Notes: generated by a model from the sequence alone, not told the origin. Shown: positions 45,101-57,046, counted from the first letter of the stretch. The stretch is DNA of 64,000 nt from Corbicula japonica (GCA_038501625.1 JAZAYU010000009.1:7244396-7308395); one strand, 5' to 3'. Translations and numbers: made by a program.

Positions 45101-48100
45101 TCTTCTTCTTTACAAAGCCCTCTCTATATTTTAACAGGACAAAGTTATTGCATGCCATTTGCTGTGCCCAGTATCATTTATTAAGCATTTCTTTGCCTTT
45201 AGTATTATTCCACCTCAGTGATTTTAAGGAATAGTAAAATGATTTTCTGGAAAGTATCTTAACCGTTAACTCAATGGGTTTTGTTTATATCCCATGGGCA
45301 AACAGTGTAGATCCAGATTATACGGCACATTCGCGCCATCTGATCAGAATCTACTTTGTTTGATTCAGATTCATTAGGTTATTTCTGACCTACAAACAAC
45401 CAGTAAAGATCCCGATTACATAGCACCACTGCCCCATCTGACCTGGATCCACACTGGTCACACATGCAATAAAATTTGATATATCGAGTAAGGGGTTAAA
45501 ATTATTTGCACTTGATACAATGTACTAAATATTTTATGTTGATATATTTTCAGGTGTGTCTGGTGTTTGTTCTCAGCATTGCTTCTCTTATCATTTACTT
45601 CATAGATGCTTCACAGTAAGTATTGTTATGTTCCTTTTATTGTTTATTGTTTGTGCAAAACTTATGCTGAACACTACCTTAGATACTGACCTGTAACATT
45701 GTGTTTTGGGTGAAAATTATAATGGGCAGCCCAAATGTCAGGTTATCAAAACTCAGTGTCCAAGATCCTTCACAAGTACATACCAGTACTACCATACCTC
45801 ATTCTGATTCATCTTCCATCTTCTTCTTGTAAATTTAAGGGCAGTTCAAATCAAGATATTCGAGCACTAAAATGGCTTCAATCACCATTGAAGACAAAGA
45901 TCAGCCTGTGCATTCAGTAAATTTATTTGTAAACAACATCCCTTGCGGGTTCATTTTAAAAGATTAGCGAGTCTGTAACAATGATTCAGATGTTTAAGTA
46001 TGAGGACACTGGTCCAGTGCAGGTTGATGTACCTATCAGTGTTTACTGTGAACTGCATACCAAGATTTATTTCGACCAGGGCTTTCCCAAAATAAAATTC
46101 AAGTGTTATAAAAATGTAACTTTGAATAGTGTTAGTTAAATGCTTTACTCAGAAGAACACACACAATGAATGCAAAAAGAAAATACCCGTATATTGAAGA
46201 ATTGTCCAACATCAATCAAATTTTTTAAGTGCTATTTAGCCTGGTTTTATAGTTTAAGAGCAAAATTTGTATGCACTTAAAAGGCTATACAATAAGACAA
46301 GAATTTGCAATAGACAGCAATTCAGCAGGGACCATCAGTTTAACTTGAGAAACCAGAGAAAATCAGAATTGATTGGATAAAATGTTTGGACAGTGGTCTA
46401 ATTCCAAGGGACAACATTCATTATGTATGTGTGCAAGAAAGTGGACATTGATAAATTGAAAGAACCACCAAAAGTTTGTATTTCAGTAAAAATTATAGCA
46501 AAACTTTTCTTTTGAAACCCTGCTCTTTTTTGACACAGACACAGTAACTAGCAACCAGGACATATCTTTTCTCATAACTTGAACTATGTTGCTTATTTTT
46601 TTATTGTCTGCACAGTGCACATGCATAGAACATCTGCACTTTCAGTTCTAAATGTTCATTAAGCTCAAATGCTTTGACCATTAAAGGGAGATGTGCAGGA
46701 TTGATTAATGGAACAGATTTGCGAAAAGGGTTATTAATCAGTTGAATATCATTATTTGAAGCTCAAATATTGATTTACACCCGAAATATTTCAAACCAAT
46801 ATTTTATAAAAAAAATATATATAAATGGTGTTTCCTATGCTATGCGACGCGCATAGGTTAGCTATTTTTGTATTTCCCGCGTAAAGCAGGTTTTTGGGAT
46901 TGTCATGTGATCACTTCAACCAAAATACGCATTCGGTGTACCTTGCCGACTATCGATGTCGCCATTTGTTTCAAAACCACCACGAATAGTAAGCGTGACA
47001 TTCCCATGATCGCTAAATATAGAATGTATTTTTGTATAGGGATTTCTTCAGCGGATTGTTTTCAGGTCCGGTAAAATGGTAAAATTAACCGAAAACTTTC
47101 TCCTGGAGGGTTTGAAATGTAGAGTTTAGTGAAAAGTACACGTAAGTGTTACATAGATCGATCTGTTTACGATTTTACCGAGTACACCTGCTCGACCCTG
47201 CACATCTCCCTTTAAAGCCAACATTATGTTTTTGTGACAAAACACAAGTACAAGAAGGGGAATAACTCTGTTTATTTCATTAAAATTTGATTGCAGACTG
47301 TTCATGAACTATTGAAGATATTAAATCAAATCTGTTTGGGGATCATTGTTCAGATACAGATCTATAGCTCTGCCTTTTCAACCATTTCCATCATTTCATT
47401 CCTAATTTTCTTATATGAATGCTTTGTAAGAAAAGCTCAAGTAATATGATATTAAAAATTAAAAAAAATGAATTTGTTGAAATTTGATTTTTTTTATTCT
47501 TTGGATTTACCATTCTTTTTTGTACCAAGCACAGAAATGACCTGATTTTACATTGAACTATTGATCATGTTCAGGTGCTTATAATACATTAAAGGTGCCT
47601 AAATAGGACTTGGCATTGTCCTTCTTTGTAGTGCAAAAAGACTTTAAGTGTCATTGACATATAAAGAAGTTACACTGTTTTTCACTGTTGTGACAAGATC
47701 AGCCTTTGCAACGGATGCAGGTTGAAGAGACTTGCTAGCAACCACACTGTTGCTGATAATGACTGGAAACAGTTGTTAGGCTCTTGTGTTGATTTTATAG
47801 AGAGGTATAATGAAACCTTTTATTTTAGTCTCTTAAACTGGAGGAGGTATCCTATTATATTCTAAAATGTTGCTTTTACAATATTTAAAATGTCAACATT
47901 GGATTTCAAAATGAACAATGAGTGTAATTTGCTTATTGATTGTGAATTCATTTATTCTTGAGGCTTATTCAACTGTTTCTAATGCATTCATACAGGCATC
48001 GTCCTTGAGTCGGTTCGTCTGTTCTGAAATACATTTGTTTAATCTTGCTTGTTTCACATCAATAGTGAGCGGAGTTCTTTCTGCTAATATCAATCAATTT

Positions 48101-51100
48101 TGATAAATTCTTCACAGATAGAGCCACATTTTGGTTAGACAAGAAAAATTAGTGAAGAATTACATCTCTGCTTGAGATTCAGCTTCTTGAATTAGCATGA
48201 TTATAAAACTTTTTTAACGCTCCAGTTTGAAGAAGAATTCGAAGGCTTCATTTCCTTTCATTATATAAAATTGAACATTTTCAACTGAAATTATGATATA
48301 ATTATAGAATTTTCTGAGTTAAATAAAAGTGGTATTCCACTGCTCAAACTGTGGAACTGTTTATTTTCACAGATTTCATACCCATAAGCACATAATGTTC
48401 TGAAAGGAAACATTAAGAAATCGGGTTAAAGTTTGAGTATATGATGTCATGATGAAATGTCTTAAATGTTTTTGGCACCATTTCATGCAATTTTTCTCTC
48501 AAAACCATGCAAACTATGCATTAATTGAATAAATAAACATAACAATTGTTTATCCTGATGAAAGATAAAAAAATATATCGCACTTGTAAACTCTGCACGC
48601 AGTATTTTACTGGTGGCTTAGCCATTGGTGATAATATGAATTCCTGAGATCACCAGATGAAATATATTTTTTACCTAACACTGGTAAAAAGCACAAGGCA
48701 GTCTTTAAGAGTGCCACAATTAAAAATAGTAATTGATGCCCTTTTGTTCAGATCATTCACATCTCATTTGATTTCATCGGTTTTTGCCTGAAAGTAGATA
48801 TAATCACAGGTCATGGGTACTATTTGTATTCTGTTTAGTCCACCGCAGCAAGAATCGTCTTGTTTTGCTCAGTAATAACAAGTTCTGTCTTACAAAAGGT
48901 CCAAAAGAAAAGTACAATGTAGAGTATCTCATTTAATGCCTATTGATTTTGCTGCTTTCTTGTTCCGAGAAATAAGAAAAATAATGATGATCCCAAGGCG
49001 CTGGTAGATTACCATTCCGAACATAAATATCCGAGATTTTATCCATAAAAGGTCATTGTTGTTAGCAGTTGTGTTTTTTTTATCTGATTGTGGAAATGGT
49101 CAAGATTGCAACTGTCAACTGTCATACTATTAATAAACATAGATCAGAGCTGAAGGTAACAAAACTGAGATTGGAAACCAGTCTAAAATCTCAACAATCT
49201 GATTGCCTGAAATGGCGACTGGTCGCCATTTCCGCCAATCAGATGCATGAGATTTAAGACTGGTTTCCATGCTCAGTTTTATAACCATGGGCACTGTTTC
49301 ACAGTTTGCTATAATTACATTGGCATAAACAAGTAAACAATAATTTTTTAATAATCGTAGATTATAAAGTTGACAAGTTATAACATGAGCCTATCTATTG
49401 AGAGGTCTGAAACCTTGTCGCCATAACAAGGGGTCTAACCTAAAGTAAGAAGATCGATGCTTTAAGACGGCCATTTCATGGAGAGTGGTGTCAATTGGTG
49501 ATAAAACAGCATTGTTTTGTTTAAATCGACCACTAATTCAGTAAAGTAAGTACATTTTCTTGTATTATAGGTATTGTGTATGAGATAACCACCTAGCCGC
49601 TTGTTTCAGACATCCGCTTTTGGTCCGTTTTTGTCTGTCCATGCAGTGGTTGAAGCGTGAAAGAAGGGATAGCGACATAGGAGTCCAAACTCTGCAATGT
49701 CTGCAGACTGATTTTGGGAGCTTTAGAGAATTAGATTTCGCCTTGCTGTGCTTGCGGGGTGCGGCATACATTATTTAACACTTTAGAACGTTTTTCTGTT
49801 CAAATAGGAGCCTCTGTGTTCATTTTTTTTACATTTAAGACGATTTCATGGAGAACTGTCTCACTTTAGGACAATTTCATGGAGAGCTATAAATTTTGGA
49901 GAGGTTAGACACTGATTAGTTTATAATGAACAGTAGTATATCTGTAATTTTTATTGTAATTGTACCATGTATTGAACATGATTATATTGGCAAGTCAAGA
50001 ACTGCACCCATTAAATGCAATGAGCACAATTAAGACCAGTATATCATTGCTTGTTAGGTATCCATGACTGTACTATACTTTAGTGCTTAAAACGGATTAC
50101 GCGACACAATTTCACCTTAAGACATCCCATTTTAACATATGCACCAGTCGTAAAGTCATATGAATCCACTCTCCCACCCCCACCCCCTTGCCGGAAGTAC
50201 GGGCGGGAAAAGCCATGTTTAACCATTCGGATGTCTCGGCACTGCGAGGCAAGTGTGATGGTTTTGATTTAGCGCCAAAGTGTCCTTGATTTTTATTATT
50301 TACACTAGTCAAAAGTTCTAAGTGCACACTTGATAAATGTTATTTTTTCCAATAATTTGATTGAATCTTTCAAAATAGTGTAAATTACAATGAAGAAGAA
50401 TCAATATTTTATTAAAGCACACCAAAAATTTTAAGTCTGCTTAACCAGATTAAAAAATAATAATATTTTAGCTCACTTGTTCTCAGAAAGCAATTCTCAA
50501 GTTAATTATCATTGCATCGGCTATCATTTGTGATCATTTTCTCATCTCTGTATAATTTAAATTTCATGCAGATTTAAAGGAAATACATGTACTGTAGTTT
50601 GCCATTCCATTGCACTGAAATAGGTTTCTGTAGCTTTGTAATGGTCTGCTGGGCACGATGAGCCAACACACTCAACTTTATTTTATCCATAACGTTTTTA
50701 CAGGATTTCAAGGAGAAAATTCCAATGTTTTGTGCCAAAAGTTTTTGAATTGTCTAGCAGTTTGGGATGATACAATTTTCTATTATAGATGTGTAACAGC
50801 CTTTCCAAACGAAAAAAAATGTATTTATTTCGATAAAATTGACCAGTTTTCGGATACGCCTTTTGACCGAATAAGCGTCATTTTCGAATAATTCGATTTT
50901 GAAGTTTATTGAATTTCTATAAATTTTAGTTTTAAATTTTATTTATTGGACACTTATCCAACAAATGTTACACTATTTTTTTTCGAGTTTACGTTGTTTT
51001 ACGTAAATATTTAATGACGTAATTGAGTAACATCAGCGTTCAACGTAAGCAACATAATCAATCTAGAAAATAATATCGTTTGATTTTCTTCTTAAATTAA

Positions 51101-54100
51101 TAAAATATGCAAAAATAAGGTATTTCTTTTGCATTTACGAAAACCGTCAATATTTGTTTACAACAAATTTGAAGTTGTGCCTGTGAAAAGAATTTTGACG
51201 GCAATGTCGTTGTCTGCTGATGTCAACCGTTTCATGGTTACAATTTGTTGGTGTGTTTTTGTGTTTGTCTTGAGTCGGTGAACATGTGAAAAACAAAAAC
51301 GATTGTAAAAAAATAAATTTCGCTTGCCACACGGGGATAATGCATAAAGAGCGTATGCCGACGTGGATGACGTAAAACGTAAAACATATGCACAGTTTTC
51401 AAAAAATTATTGTTGTTTGATCATTATTAACATTAAGGCAAACTTTCATTCAATCTGAATAAGTTCACTTTAAGATATTAAAAATTGAAAAGTGTGCACT
51501 TAGAACTTTTAACCAGTGTATTTAGCAGTAATTTTACCATCAGGCTGTTCCCACATGGTGGGTATTTTACAAGGTATCTGTTTGGGCCAAAAGCAAAGTG
51601 TCTGCTAGTCTGCAGGGTTACGATCCCCTGCCTTTAATACCATCTTCAGATATAATCAAGTTCTGATTAAAATCAATTTAATCAGATATTTTTAGTAGGT
51701 GCACTTAATCCCTACTGTTCCCAGTGTTATTGGCTTTTTTGCTGAAACTTTCAAAGTTTATATAATTTCCAATCGACCAGTATTTTGACAATGTGTTAAA
51801 CTGACTACATGCAAAACATATTTATTATGATGATTTTAGTACACGCATTTGTTCTCCTCACCTTTTTTATTTTTATGTGGATGTATTCTTTTTAGGGATG
51901 GCAACGAATAGCAAAATTGTCATTAGAATATTTTGATGTACAAGTATTGTAATATTCGATAGTTATTTATTATTTGCGATCTCTGTGCTGGAGTATGCCG
52001 TATGTGTCTGTCAAACAACACTTCCGGCTTAATAACGACTTTCCAATTATAATAACGTTTCACATCAGGTCATGCTAAAGTAAGATCAAATCTCGATTTC
52101 TAACATTTAATGATCATGTGCTGTCCGCTTACTGATAAATAACATTAAGTTACTATAAAAGAAGTCAGTGTACTTTCGTCGTCTTTTGTACGTGCATTTA
52201 CGGGACATAATAATTTTATGGTGATACCGTTGTCGTCACGGCAGTTACGCATGTTGAATTGAGACGATAACTGCATTAAACTTTTAAGTTTCTAACTATT
52301 GGAGGAAGCAGAATGAAATCCAAGTGTTGTTAGCATATTTAGCATTTCACTTGTTTGAGTTTGCACGTGACTGCAATACCGATCGGGATTGGATGCGCGT
52401 GATACTGATTATGCAAATTATCTTTATTATGACAATCATTTGATAGGGCTTTCTACCTTTTTTGCTTTACTCAATGGTAAAGTTTTGAATTAAAACATAC
52501 ACCGGCATTAGTGAATTCACACCTCATGGCAAAACTCTTTATTAAACACCGGTCCGTATTGTTATCAAGAAGCCCTGATAATTGATATTAATGGTCACTC
52601 AAACTGCCAATCACTGTTAATTGGTGGAAGTATATTGACTATGACACTTCTTATAATAACACCAGGTGTTTCTGTTCATTGTACATCGAATTTAGTGGAA
52701 AATTAAATGTCCTGACCAGAAATAATTTACATTTATTCGCTTTTCTTTGTATTTCGTTTAACAAAAATTAATATTCGAACACTTAAAAGTATTAGAATGT
52801 CTCGTTTCACAGATGTTGATCTAGGTGATAATAATTTCAGCGGTGATGGAGACGTAAGACGTATTTTTTCTTTGTCGTCTTCAGTGGTGAGGAGATATGG
52901 GATAATTTTCTTTTTCTTTCGGTTTCCTTCCATTTTCTTCTTAGATTCAACACGGGTTTTCTTTTTCTCACGTTTGGAACTAGACCTAAAAAATGAAAAC
53001 AAGAGTTGGTGTTAAATCCATTAACAATGGCTTTCTTATGTAAGTCTCCATGAAATTGTCCTAAAGTAAGGCGGTTCTCCACGAAATTGTCCTAAAGTGA
53101 GACAGTTCACCATGAAATCGTCTTAAATGTAAAAATAATGATCACAGAGGCTCCTATTTGAACAGAAAAACGTTCTAAAGTGTTAAATAATGTATGCCGC
53201 ACCCCGCAAACACAGCAAGGCGAAATCTAATTCTCTAAAGCTCCCAAAATCAGTCTGCAGACATTGCAGAGTTTGGACCCCTATGCCGCTATCCCTTCTT
53301 TCACGCTTCAACCACTGCATGGACAGACAAAAACGGACCAGAAGCAGATGTCTGAAACAAGCGGCTAGGTGGTTATCTCATACACAATACCTATAATACA
53401 AGAAAATGTACTTACTTTACTGAATAAGTGGTCGATGTAAACAAAACAATGCTGTTTTATCACCAATTGACACCACTCTCCATGAAATGGCCGTCTTAAA
53501 GCATCGATCTTCTTACTTTAGGTTTGACCCCTTGCATAATTTCTAACACTTCATAAGCCCTGTGAGACAAAATTGATTATTTGTCCATCTGTCATGGAAA
53601 CTTAATGTTGGCAATAACTTTCCCATTTTCTAATATTTCTTCAAGAAACTTTCAAATCATATTGCTTATGACAATAAGGTCATGAAAGTGCCAAAATGTT
53701 TAGGTCAAGGTCAGATTCGTCGGTCATGTCCCTTTTTTACTTGGATTTTGTCAACTTCGGCTTAAACTTGGCCATTTCTTAATAATTCTTCATCAAGCTA
53801 TCAACGTTTTTATTCTAACAAGGTACTGAAGGTGACAATGTCATAAGTGTTTTTACTGATACCCATCTATTTCAGTTTTTCGACATGCAAATAAAACTCT
53901 TTGGTTGCATTTTGTTGTTTTGTTTTAAATGATGGTGGGGTGGAAGGGGGATTTTTGCCATTTGATGCATGAAAATGTAAATATTTCTACATTTTGGTTG
54001 AAGAGAAATCTTAATTTGAAAGAAAACAGATAAATACTGTGTCTGTTGCATTCCAGATTTTACATTTTTATTTAAAAAAGTTTTACAAGATTATCTAATA

Positions 54101-56555
54101 AAAACTTTTACCGACATTAGGTCTGACAATTTACTCTTGAAAATTCTTGACCTGAGTTAAAAGACAGAACTCTTAAAAATAAAAAACAATAACAGTAGGA
54201 ACATTGGTTTATTTGCACACAAGAACCTTTCTTTAAAAAAATGTTCCTAGAATTTTTTTTTAACTCATGGTTTCCTAGTACAGGTATTATGCAGTTCAAT
54301 TAAAAAAAACAACAACAAAAAAAAACAACAAGATGTTATAACTGAGGTGAGCCAACAAGTATTAAAGGGAACTGTTTGTTGCATGCAACACTGATGTTTG
54401 GCATCAGTGTGTATGTCTGCAGGTCTGCAGTTTTATACCGCTGCATGTCAAACTTTGGCCACATAAACTGCACAGAAATGTCTTAATCATGCAGTCTTTG
54501 AGGACTGTCATAGAGAATGAAGACTCTCATGGTGAATTCTAAGAAATTTTATTCTGATTCTTTATAAATGGCATAGACAATACATATATTTATTTAATTT
54601 AATGTGATTGCTATGTGTGTACATCACAGCCTTGACTAGCTCCACTGAGTAATGTAGATACCCATTTGCAGGAATTAGACAGGAATTTATCATAAGTAGA
54701 CAGTATGACACAAATAGAGACCTCTATTTCTAATGCATTGAATGTAATTATTGCTGATTACTTTACACAGGAATACAGTGGAGACATGTGTACCTTGGGC
54801 AGAGAGTACAACACAGCAAGTGGACCTGGCCTTCAATGTCTTCTTCATGATCTACTTCTTCATACGGGTTGGTAATATATTCTAAATAAGTAAAAGTATA
54901 TTCTTTATTTAAACATGAGATAAATAAAAGTAAGATTCAAACATCAAATAAAGAACGCTTCCCACACCTTAATGTCACTTTATGCACTCAGCGTGCAACT
55001 GGACTTTATGCTTACTTTCAGTTACACTATATAGATGCAGTGTTTTTACATCAGTCATTAATGATGGGTGGTTGCAAGCAGGTGCATTTATATGCATTTC
55101 TATTCTATGTAAACAAACTTTTTGGTTTCATCAGAAATTACAGATATTTCCTAAATGCTGATTTCAAAAGCTGATGGTTGTAAATCTTTTATATATGCAA
55201 GTTGTATGACCGGCAAACATTGTTAAACTTTAGTTAAGTTTGTAAGTATTGATTGAATCAATAGCACATGTAACAAACAATAAGTGTATGTTAATTGGCA
55301 AATAATAGAATAAATATGTTTAATCAATGGCACATACAAGAAACAAATTGCAACAATGGAACTTGTAAGTAACACAGTTGTATCACCATCATCATCCTGC
55401 AGTGAAAAATCTTTGTTCATGTTGACACCCATGATTGAATCAGTCAGTGTCTCCTCGTCATCAAATAGAAATATAAATTTCAAGATTCTTAAACTTAAAT
55501 TGGCATAAATGTAGTATGTTTCCATTGAGCAACTATTAACATACAGTAATAATTATTTTTTGAACATTCCATTTTTTCTCTGAACTTCAGATAATACTTG
55601 TCACATTTAAAATCTAAGTTTATCAGCTGTAATTTTTAAAATTATTATGCCTCCTTCAAAGACAAGGGTCTTAATGCTGTTATTTAATATTAAAGCCTCT
55701 CCCTAAGAATTGCCAGTGCAAACAAAACCCACAGATTTAAGTGCCTGACACATAGGGATTTTACTGTATTCAATTATTAAACAGTTTCAACAGCAGCTGG
55801 TGTTTAATGATTTTCCACTGTAGTAGATAGAGCTTATATTTGTAGTGCTAAAAGCAATTTAGAGGTAAATCTAGTTCATTGATTGGTACATGTGTCCTGG
55901 TTAATATTGACCCATACTATAATGATGCACTAAACCAAAGACATAGATTAGTTGACTACAGGTCAAAGAAGTATACCATTATTTTCTCTTGTTTCTTTTT
56001 GTTTTGTTTGTATTTGTTTCCTAATATTTGTCTTAAAGAAGATCTCCAACTTTAATGGCACACACACTCATGCACACACATAGGTGAATAACAGGCTGAT
56101 TGATGTAATTAATGAAACCTGTTGGTAACCTTATTATTAACCATGTCTGAAAATTGGTTCCATTAAAGTAACAATCAGTGCGGGACATCAATAATGAAAG
56201 CTGAAATAATGTAGACGTAAGTTTATAGCGAAGGGTATATATTTATTGGGATGGCATTAAGAGTTGCACCTGCGTGCATGTGCATGTGTTTAGAAATTTT
56301 GTCTGGGCTATAGCTTTAAACTTTATTGAGTGATTTTAAAATACTTTGGCAAAATGTGATGACAATAAAAGATGATGTGTTGTCTGCATTGAGCCAGGCA
56401 AGTCCCATATTAAAACATATTCTAACTTTTCTTTGTGTTTCAGTTTGTTGCAGCAAATGACAAACTCTGGTTTTGGGTGAACATCTTTTCATGGGTTGAT
56501 TATTTTACCATTCCTCCATCTTTTGTCGCCATATACCTCGACCACAACTGGCTTG
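34849..56555 (+). CDS. KCNMA1: BK (Slo1) calcium- and voltage-activated potassium channel alpha subunit, 5' part
   Basis: Plasma-membrane channel that opens to voltage and internal calcium and passes potassium. Four coding exons join in frame: 34849-35226, 45554-45615, 54771-54867, 56444-56555 (216 residues). N-terminal outside segment, then S0 (about 32-56, [20 protein letters not shown]), an S0-S1 loop with [21 protein letters not shown]1 (about 123-146, [18 protein letters not shown]), S2 (about 163-180, [16 protein letters not shown]), [11 protein letters not shown] and the beginning of S3 ([17 protein letters not shown]). The S0 helix and the VGW..(S/A)KDWAG motif are specific to Slo1. 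The S1-S2 loop is closer to fly Slo (N-TQQ-DLAFN) than to human. Everything after NWLG (S4, pore, RCK1/RCK2) must lie right of 64000. The start is the first ATG after an in-frame TGA; an in-frame ATG at 34891 is an alternative. The introns are 10.3, 9.2 and 1.6 kb. Confidence 0.95.
35440..35665. repeat. Family B repeat, copy 10 (divergent)
   Basis: CAGTGTAAACCTAGATCAGC and GGTCTAGATCTACACTGGTT keep the family spacing; ends eroded. Confidence 0.6.
38215..38700. repeat. Trinucleotide-rich region
   Basis: Degenerate ACT/GCT/CCT/ACC triplets (38218-38420) followed by GATGAT/GCTGCT stretches (38585-38680). Open frames here (38173-38367 minus, 38509-38742 plus) reflect the triplets. Confidence 0.7.
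39086..39134 (+). repeat. (ATT)n microsatellite
   Basis: About 15 consecutive ATT units inside the 3.84-kb transposon. Confidence 0.85.
39485..39884 (+). repeat. 20-bp minisatellite, ~20 copies
   Basis: Unit GAGGTTGCACCGAATTGAAC repeated with point changes at an exact 20-bp step. The 101-codon minus-strand open frame 39529-39834 is a product of the repeat. Confidence 0.9.
40638..40746 (+). repeat. 53-bp tandem duplication
   Basis: Two copies of a unit containing TTGCATGAGAACTCTGAAAT and CATGGACATAATACCAAACC, 53 bp apart and nearly identical. Confidence 0.85.
40781..40950. repeat. Near-perfect 170-bp palindrome
   Basis: Arms of ~80 bp: GTGCCAATTCGTCTAAATAA at the left end is the exact complement of the right end. 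The arms meet around ATTTCTATAGAT at 40859-40872, with only a few mismatches. A young foldback element in BK intron 1. Confidence 0.9.
40990..42225. other. BK intron 1 segment, nothing recognised
   Basis: AT-rich intronic sequence with no exon, array or inverted-repeat structure that I can support. Confidence 0.3.
42230..42255 (+). repeat. 26-base G run
   Basis: Uninterrupted G run in BK intron 1. Confidence 0.85.
42372..43105. mobile_element. Tc1/mariner-type MITE with TA duplication
   Basis: CTGTGGTATCATTTAATTT at the left and the complement of CTGTGGTATCATTTTATTT at the right, each flanked by TA (42370-42371, 43106-43107). Inner arms share TTCGCG and GTGCGAA-type blocks (CACTGGC...AATTTCGCGC against GCGCGAAATACGCG). 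734 bp, no transposase. Confidence 0.75.
43253..43403. repeat. Family A palindromic repeat, copy 6 (complete)
   Basis: GAAGATTATAAAACTGAGAA to TTCTCAGTTTTAAATCTTGG; centre GGCTGAAATGGCATCCAGTT with its complement. Confidence 0.8.
43410..45250. other. BK intron 1, no supported exon
   Basis: Two plus-strand open frames of 114 and 117 codons (43599-43943, 44463-44816) lie here but show no family motif and no splice context. The segment 43960-44420 has loosely repeated TTTCTCAGCCA/TCTTTGAATTTGT phrases typical of an old repeat. Confidence 0.4.
45257..45498. repeat. Family B repeat, copy 12
   Basis: AACAGTGTAGATCCAGATTA and TGACCTGGATCCACACTGGT with eroded ends (ATATCGAGTAAGGGGTTAA). Ends 55 bp before BK exon 2. 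Confidence 0.7.
45554..45615 (+). CDS. KCNMA1: BK channel exon 2 (S1)
   Basis: 62 bases preceded by TATATTTTCAG. Encodes [20 protein letters not shown], the S1 helix, and exits in phase 2 at donor GTAAG. Identified only by family match; it is much too short to be seen as an open frame. Confidence 0.94.
46685..47211. mobile_element. Kolobok-type MITE with TTAA duplication
   Basis: Inverted repeats AGGGAGATGTGCAGG and its complement CCTGCACATCTCCCT, each flanked by TTAA (46681-46684, 47212-47215). TTAA targets are used by piggyBac and Kolobok elements; ends starting AGGG fit Kolobok better. No transposase. Confidence 0.75.
47220..48290. other. BK intron 2 segment, nothing recognised
   Basis: AT-rich; small open frames only, no inverted repeat or array. 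Confidence 0.3.
48295..48378. repeat. Family C short hairpin repeat, copy 2
   Basis: AAATAAAAGTGGTATTCCAC then CTGTGGAACTGTTTATTTTC, like the copy at 6310-6432. Confidence 0.5.
49148..49293. repeat. Family A palindromic repeat, copy 7
   Basis: GAAGGTAACAAAACTGAGAT to CTCAGTTTTATAACCATGGG; centre GCGACTGGTCGCCATTTC. Just left of the long-inverted-repeat transposon. Confidence 0.75.
50303..51518. mobile_element. Tc1/mariner-type MITE nested in the 4.1-kb transposon
   Basis: Left CACTAGTCAAAAGTTCTAAG and right complement of CACTGGTTAAAAGTTCTAAG (through TGCACAC), flanked by TA on both sides. CACTGG...AAAAGTT ends are typical of Tc1-like elements. Small frames inside (50658-50891 plus, 51147-51332 minus) show no transposase motif. 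Confidence 0.75.
52733..53002 (-). CDS. Possible basic exon in the 4.1-kb transposon
   Basis: Minus-strand frame with [32 protein letters not shown] and [16 protein letters not shown], preceded by a plausible acceptor (CATTTTTTAG at about 52996-52987). Two Lys-rich nuclear-localisation-like clusters. No family recognised; it may be low-complexity A-rich sequence. Confidence 0.25.
   Translation of the reverse strand: MFSFFRSSSKREKKKTRVESKKKMEGNRKKKKIIPYLLTTEDDKEKIRLTSPSPLKLLSPRSTSVKRDILILLSVRILIFVKRNTKKSE
53550..53890. repeat. Remnant of the 22.4-24.4 kb array family, reverse orientation
   Basis: CTTAATGTTGGCAATAACTT and ATATTTCTTCAAGAAACTTT are the complements of the AAAGTTATAGCCAATGTTAAG and AAAGTTTGATGAAGAAATAT monomer blocks. 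Confidence 0.6.
54771..54867 (+). CDS. KCNMA1: BK channel exon 3 (S1-S2 loop, S2)
   Basis: 97 bases after TTTACACAG. Encodes (Q)[16 protein letters not shown] then [16 protein letters not shown]. Donor is GTTGGT, weaker than the nearby GTAATA, but only the former keeps frame and gives the conserved R-F-(V/I)-A-A junction. Confidence 0.95.
54870..56440. other. BK intron 3, nothing recognised
   Basis: 1.6 kb of AT-rich intron. The minus-strand 100-codon frame at 55223-55525 has no family features. Confidence 0.35.
56444..56555 (+). CDS. KCNMA1: BK channel exon 4 (post-S2, S3)
   Basis: 112 bases after TTTGTGTTTCAG. Encodes [20 protein letters not shown], then [17 protein letters not shown]. 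Exits in phase 1 at GTAAG. The next exon would begin with LRFLRALRL (S4); it was not found before 64000. Confidence 0.95.
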
Positions 56556-57046
56556 GTAAGTGCATGTCTTAGCTGTGTCAATTTTATTATGTTATTAGAG
56601 TCCAAAAATAGATCTGGCCCCACGATTATAAAACATTTTTCATGCTCAACTCAGTTTATGCATGAACATTTGCATCATACCCTTTATTATCTAAAACAAA
56701 ACATTTTAAACTAAAAATATGACATATTTGATCTCAATAGCAACTGTTGAACAGACAGTTATTTCTTATTTACAAAGACTGTTAATATTCTAGACATTTT
56801 ATGTTTGAGAACAGAATGGGGTCCTACCGATATACATAGTTGTCTCAATATTCTGTCTTAATTTACCTCCCTTTGTAACGCGCACCTGTCACTGGGTAGT
56901 TCCGGTCTGAGATTGACAATTAAAACAGACTCGCAGTAATCATCCGTGGTCCTTTCAAATATGTTTTAATAGGGTGTGGTTGGAGGTCAGCATAATGCTT
57001 AAAAACGTTTGATTATTATCATTGAATTGAAAAAAGATAGTTTTTA

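Larger units (their letters stand above)
49427..53534. mobile_element. 4.1-kb DNA transposon with ~470-bp terminal inverted repeats
   Basis: CAAGGGGTC(T/A)AACCTAAAG at both ends in opposite orientation, flanked by a 5-bp repeat CATAA (49422-49426, 53535-53539). The arms (about 49427-49895 and 53045-53534) are almost identical, so the insertion is young. Each arm carries TTTCATGGAGA/CTTTA.GAC motifs at its outer end and again at its inner end, possible transposase sites. A 68-codon frame (49565-49771 minus, 53190-53396 plus) appears once per arm simply because the arms are duplicated. Interior: a nested TA-flanked MITE (50303-51518) and a Lys-rich frame at 52733-53002. No transposase seen. Confidence 0.8.

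Noticed and set aside
49565..49771. 68-residue protein present twice (also 53190-53396)
   Set aside because: The two copies are the two arms of one transposon's inverted repeat; duplication is mechanical and no family is recognisable.
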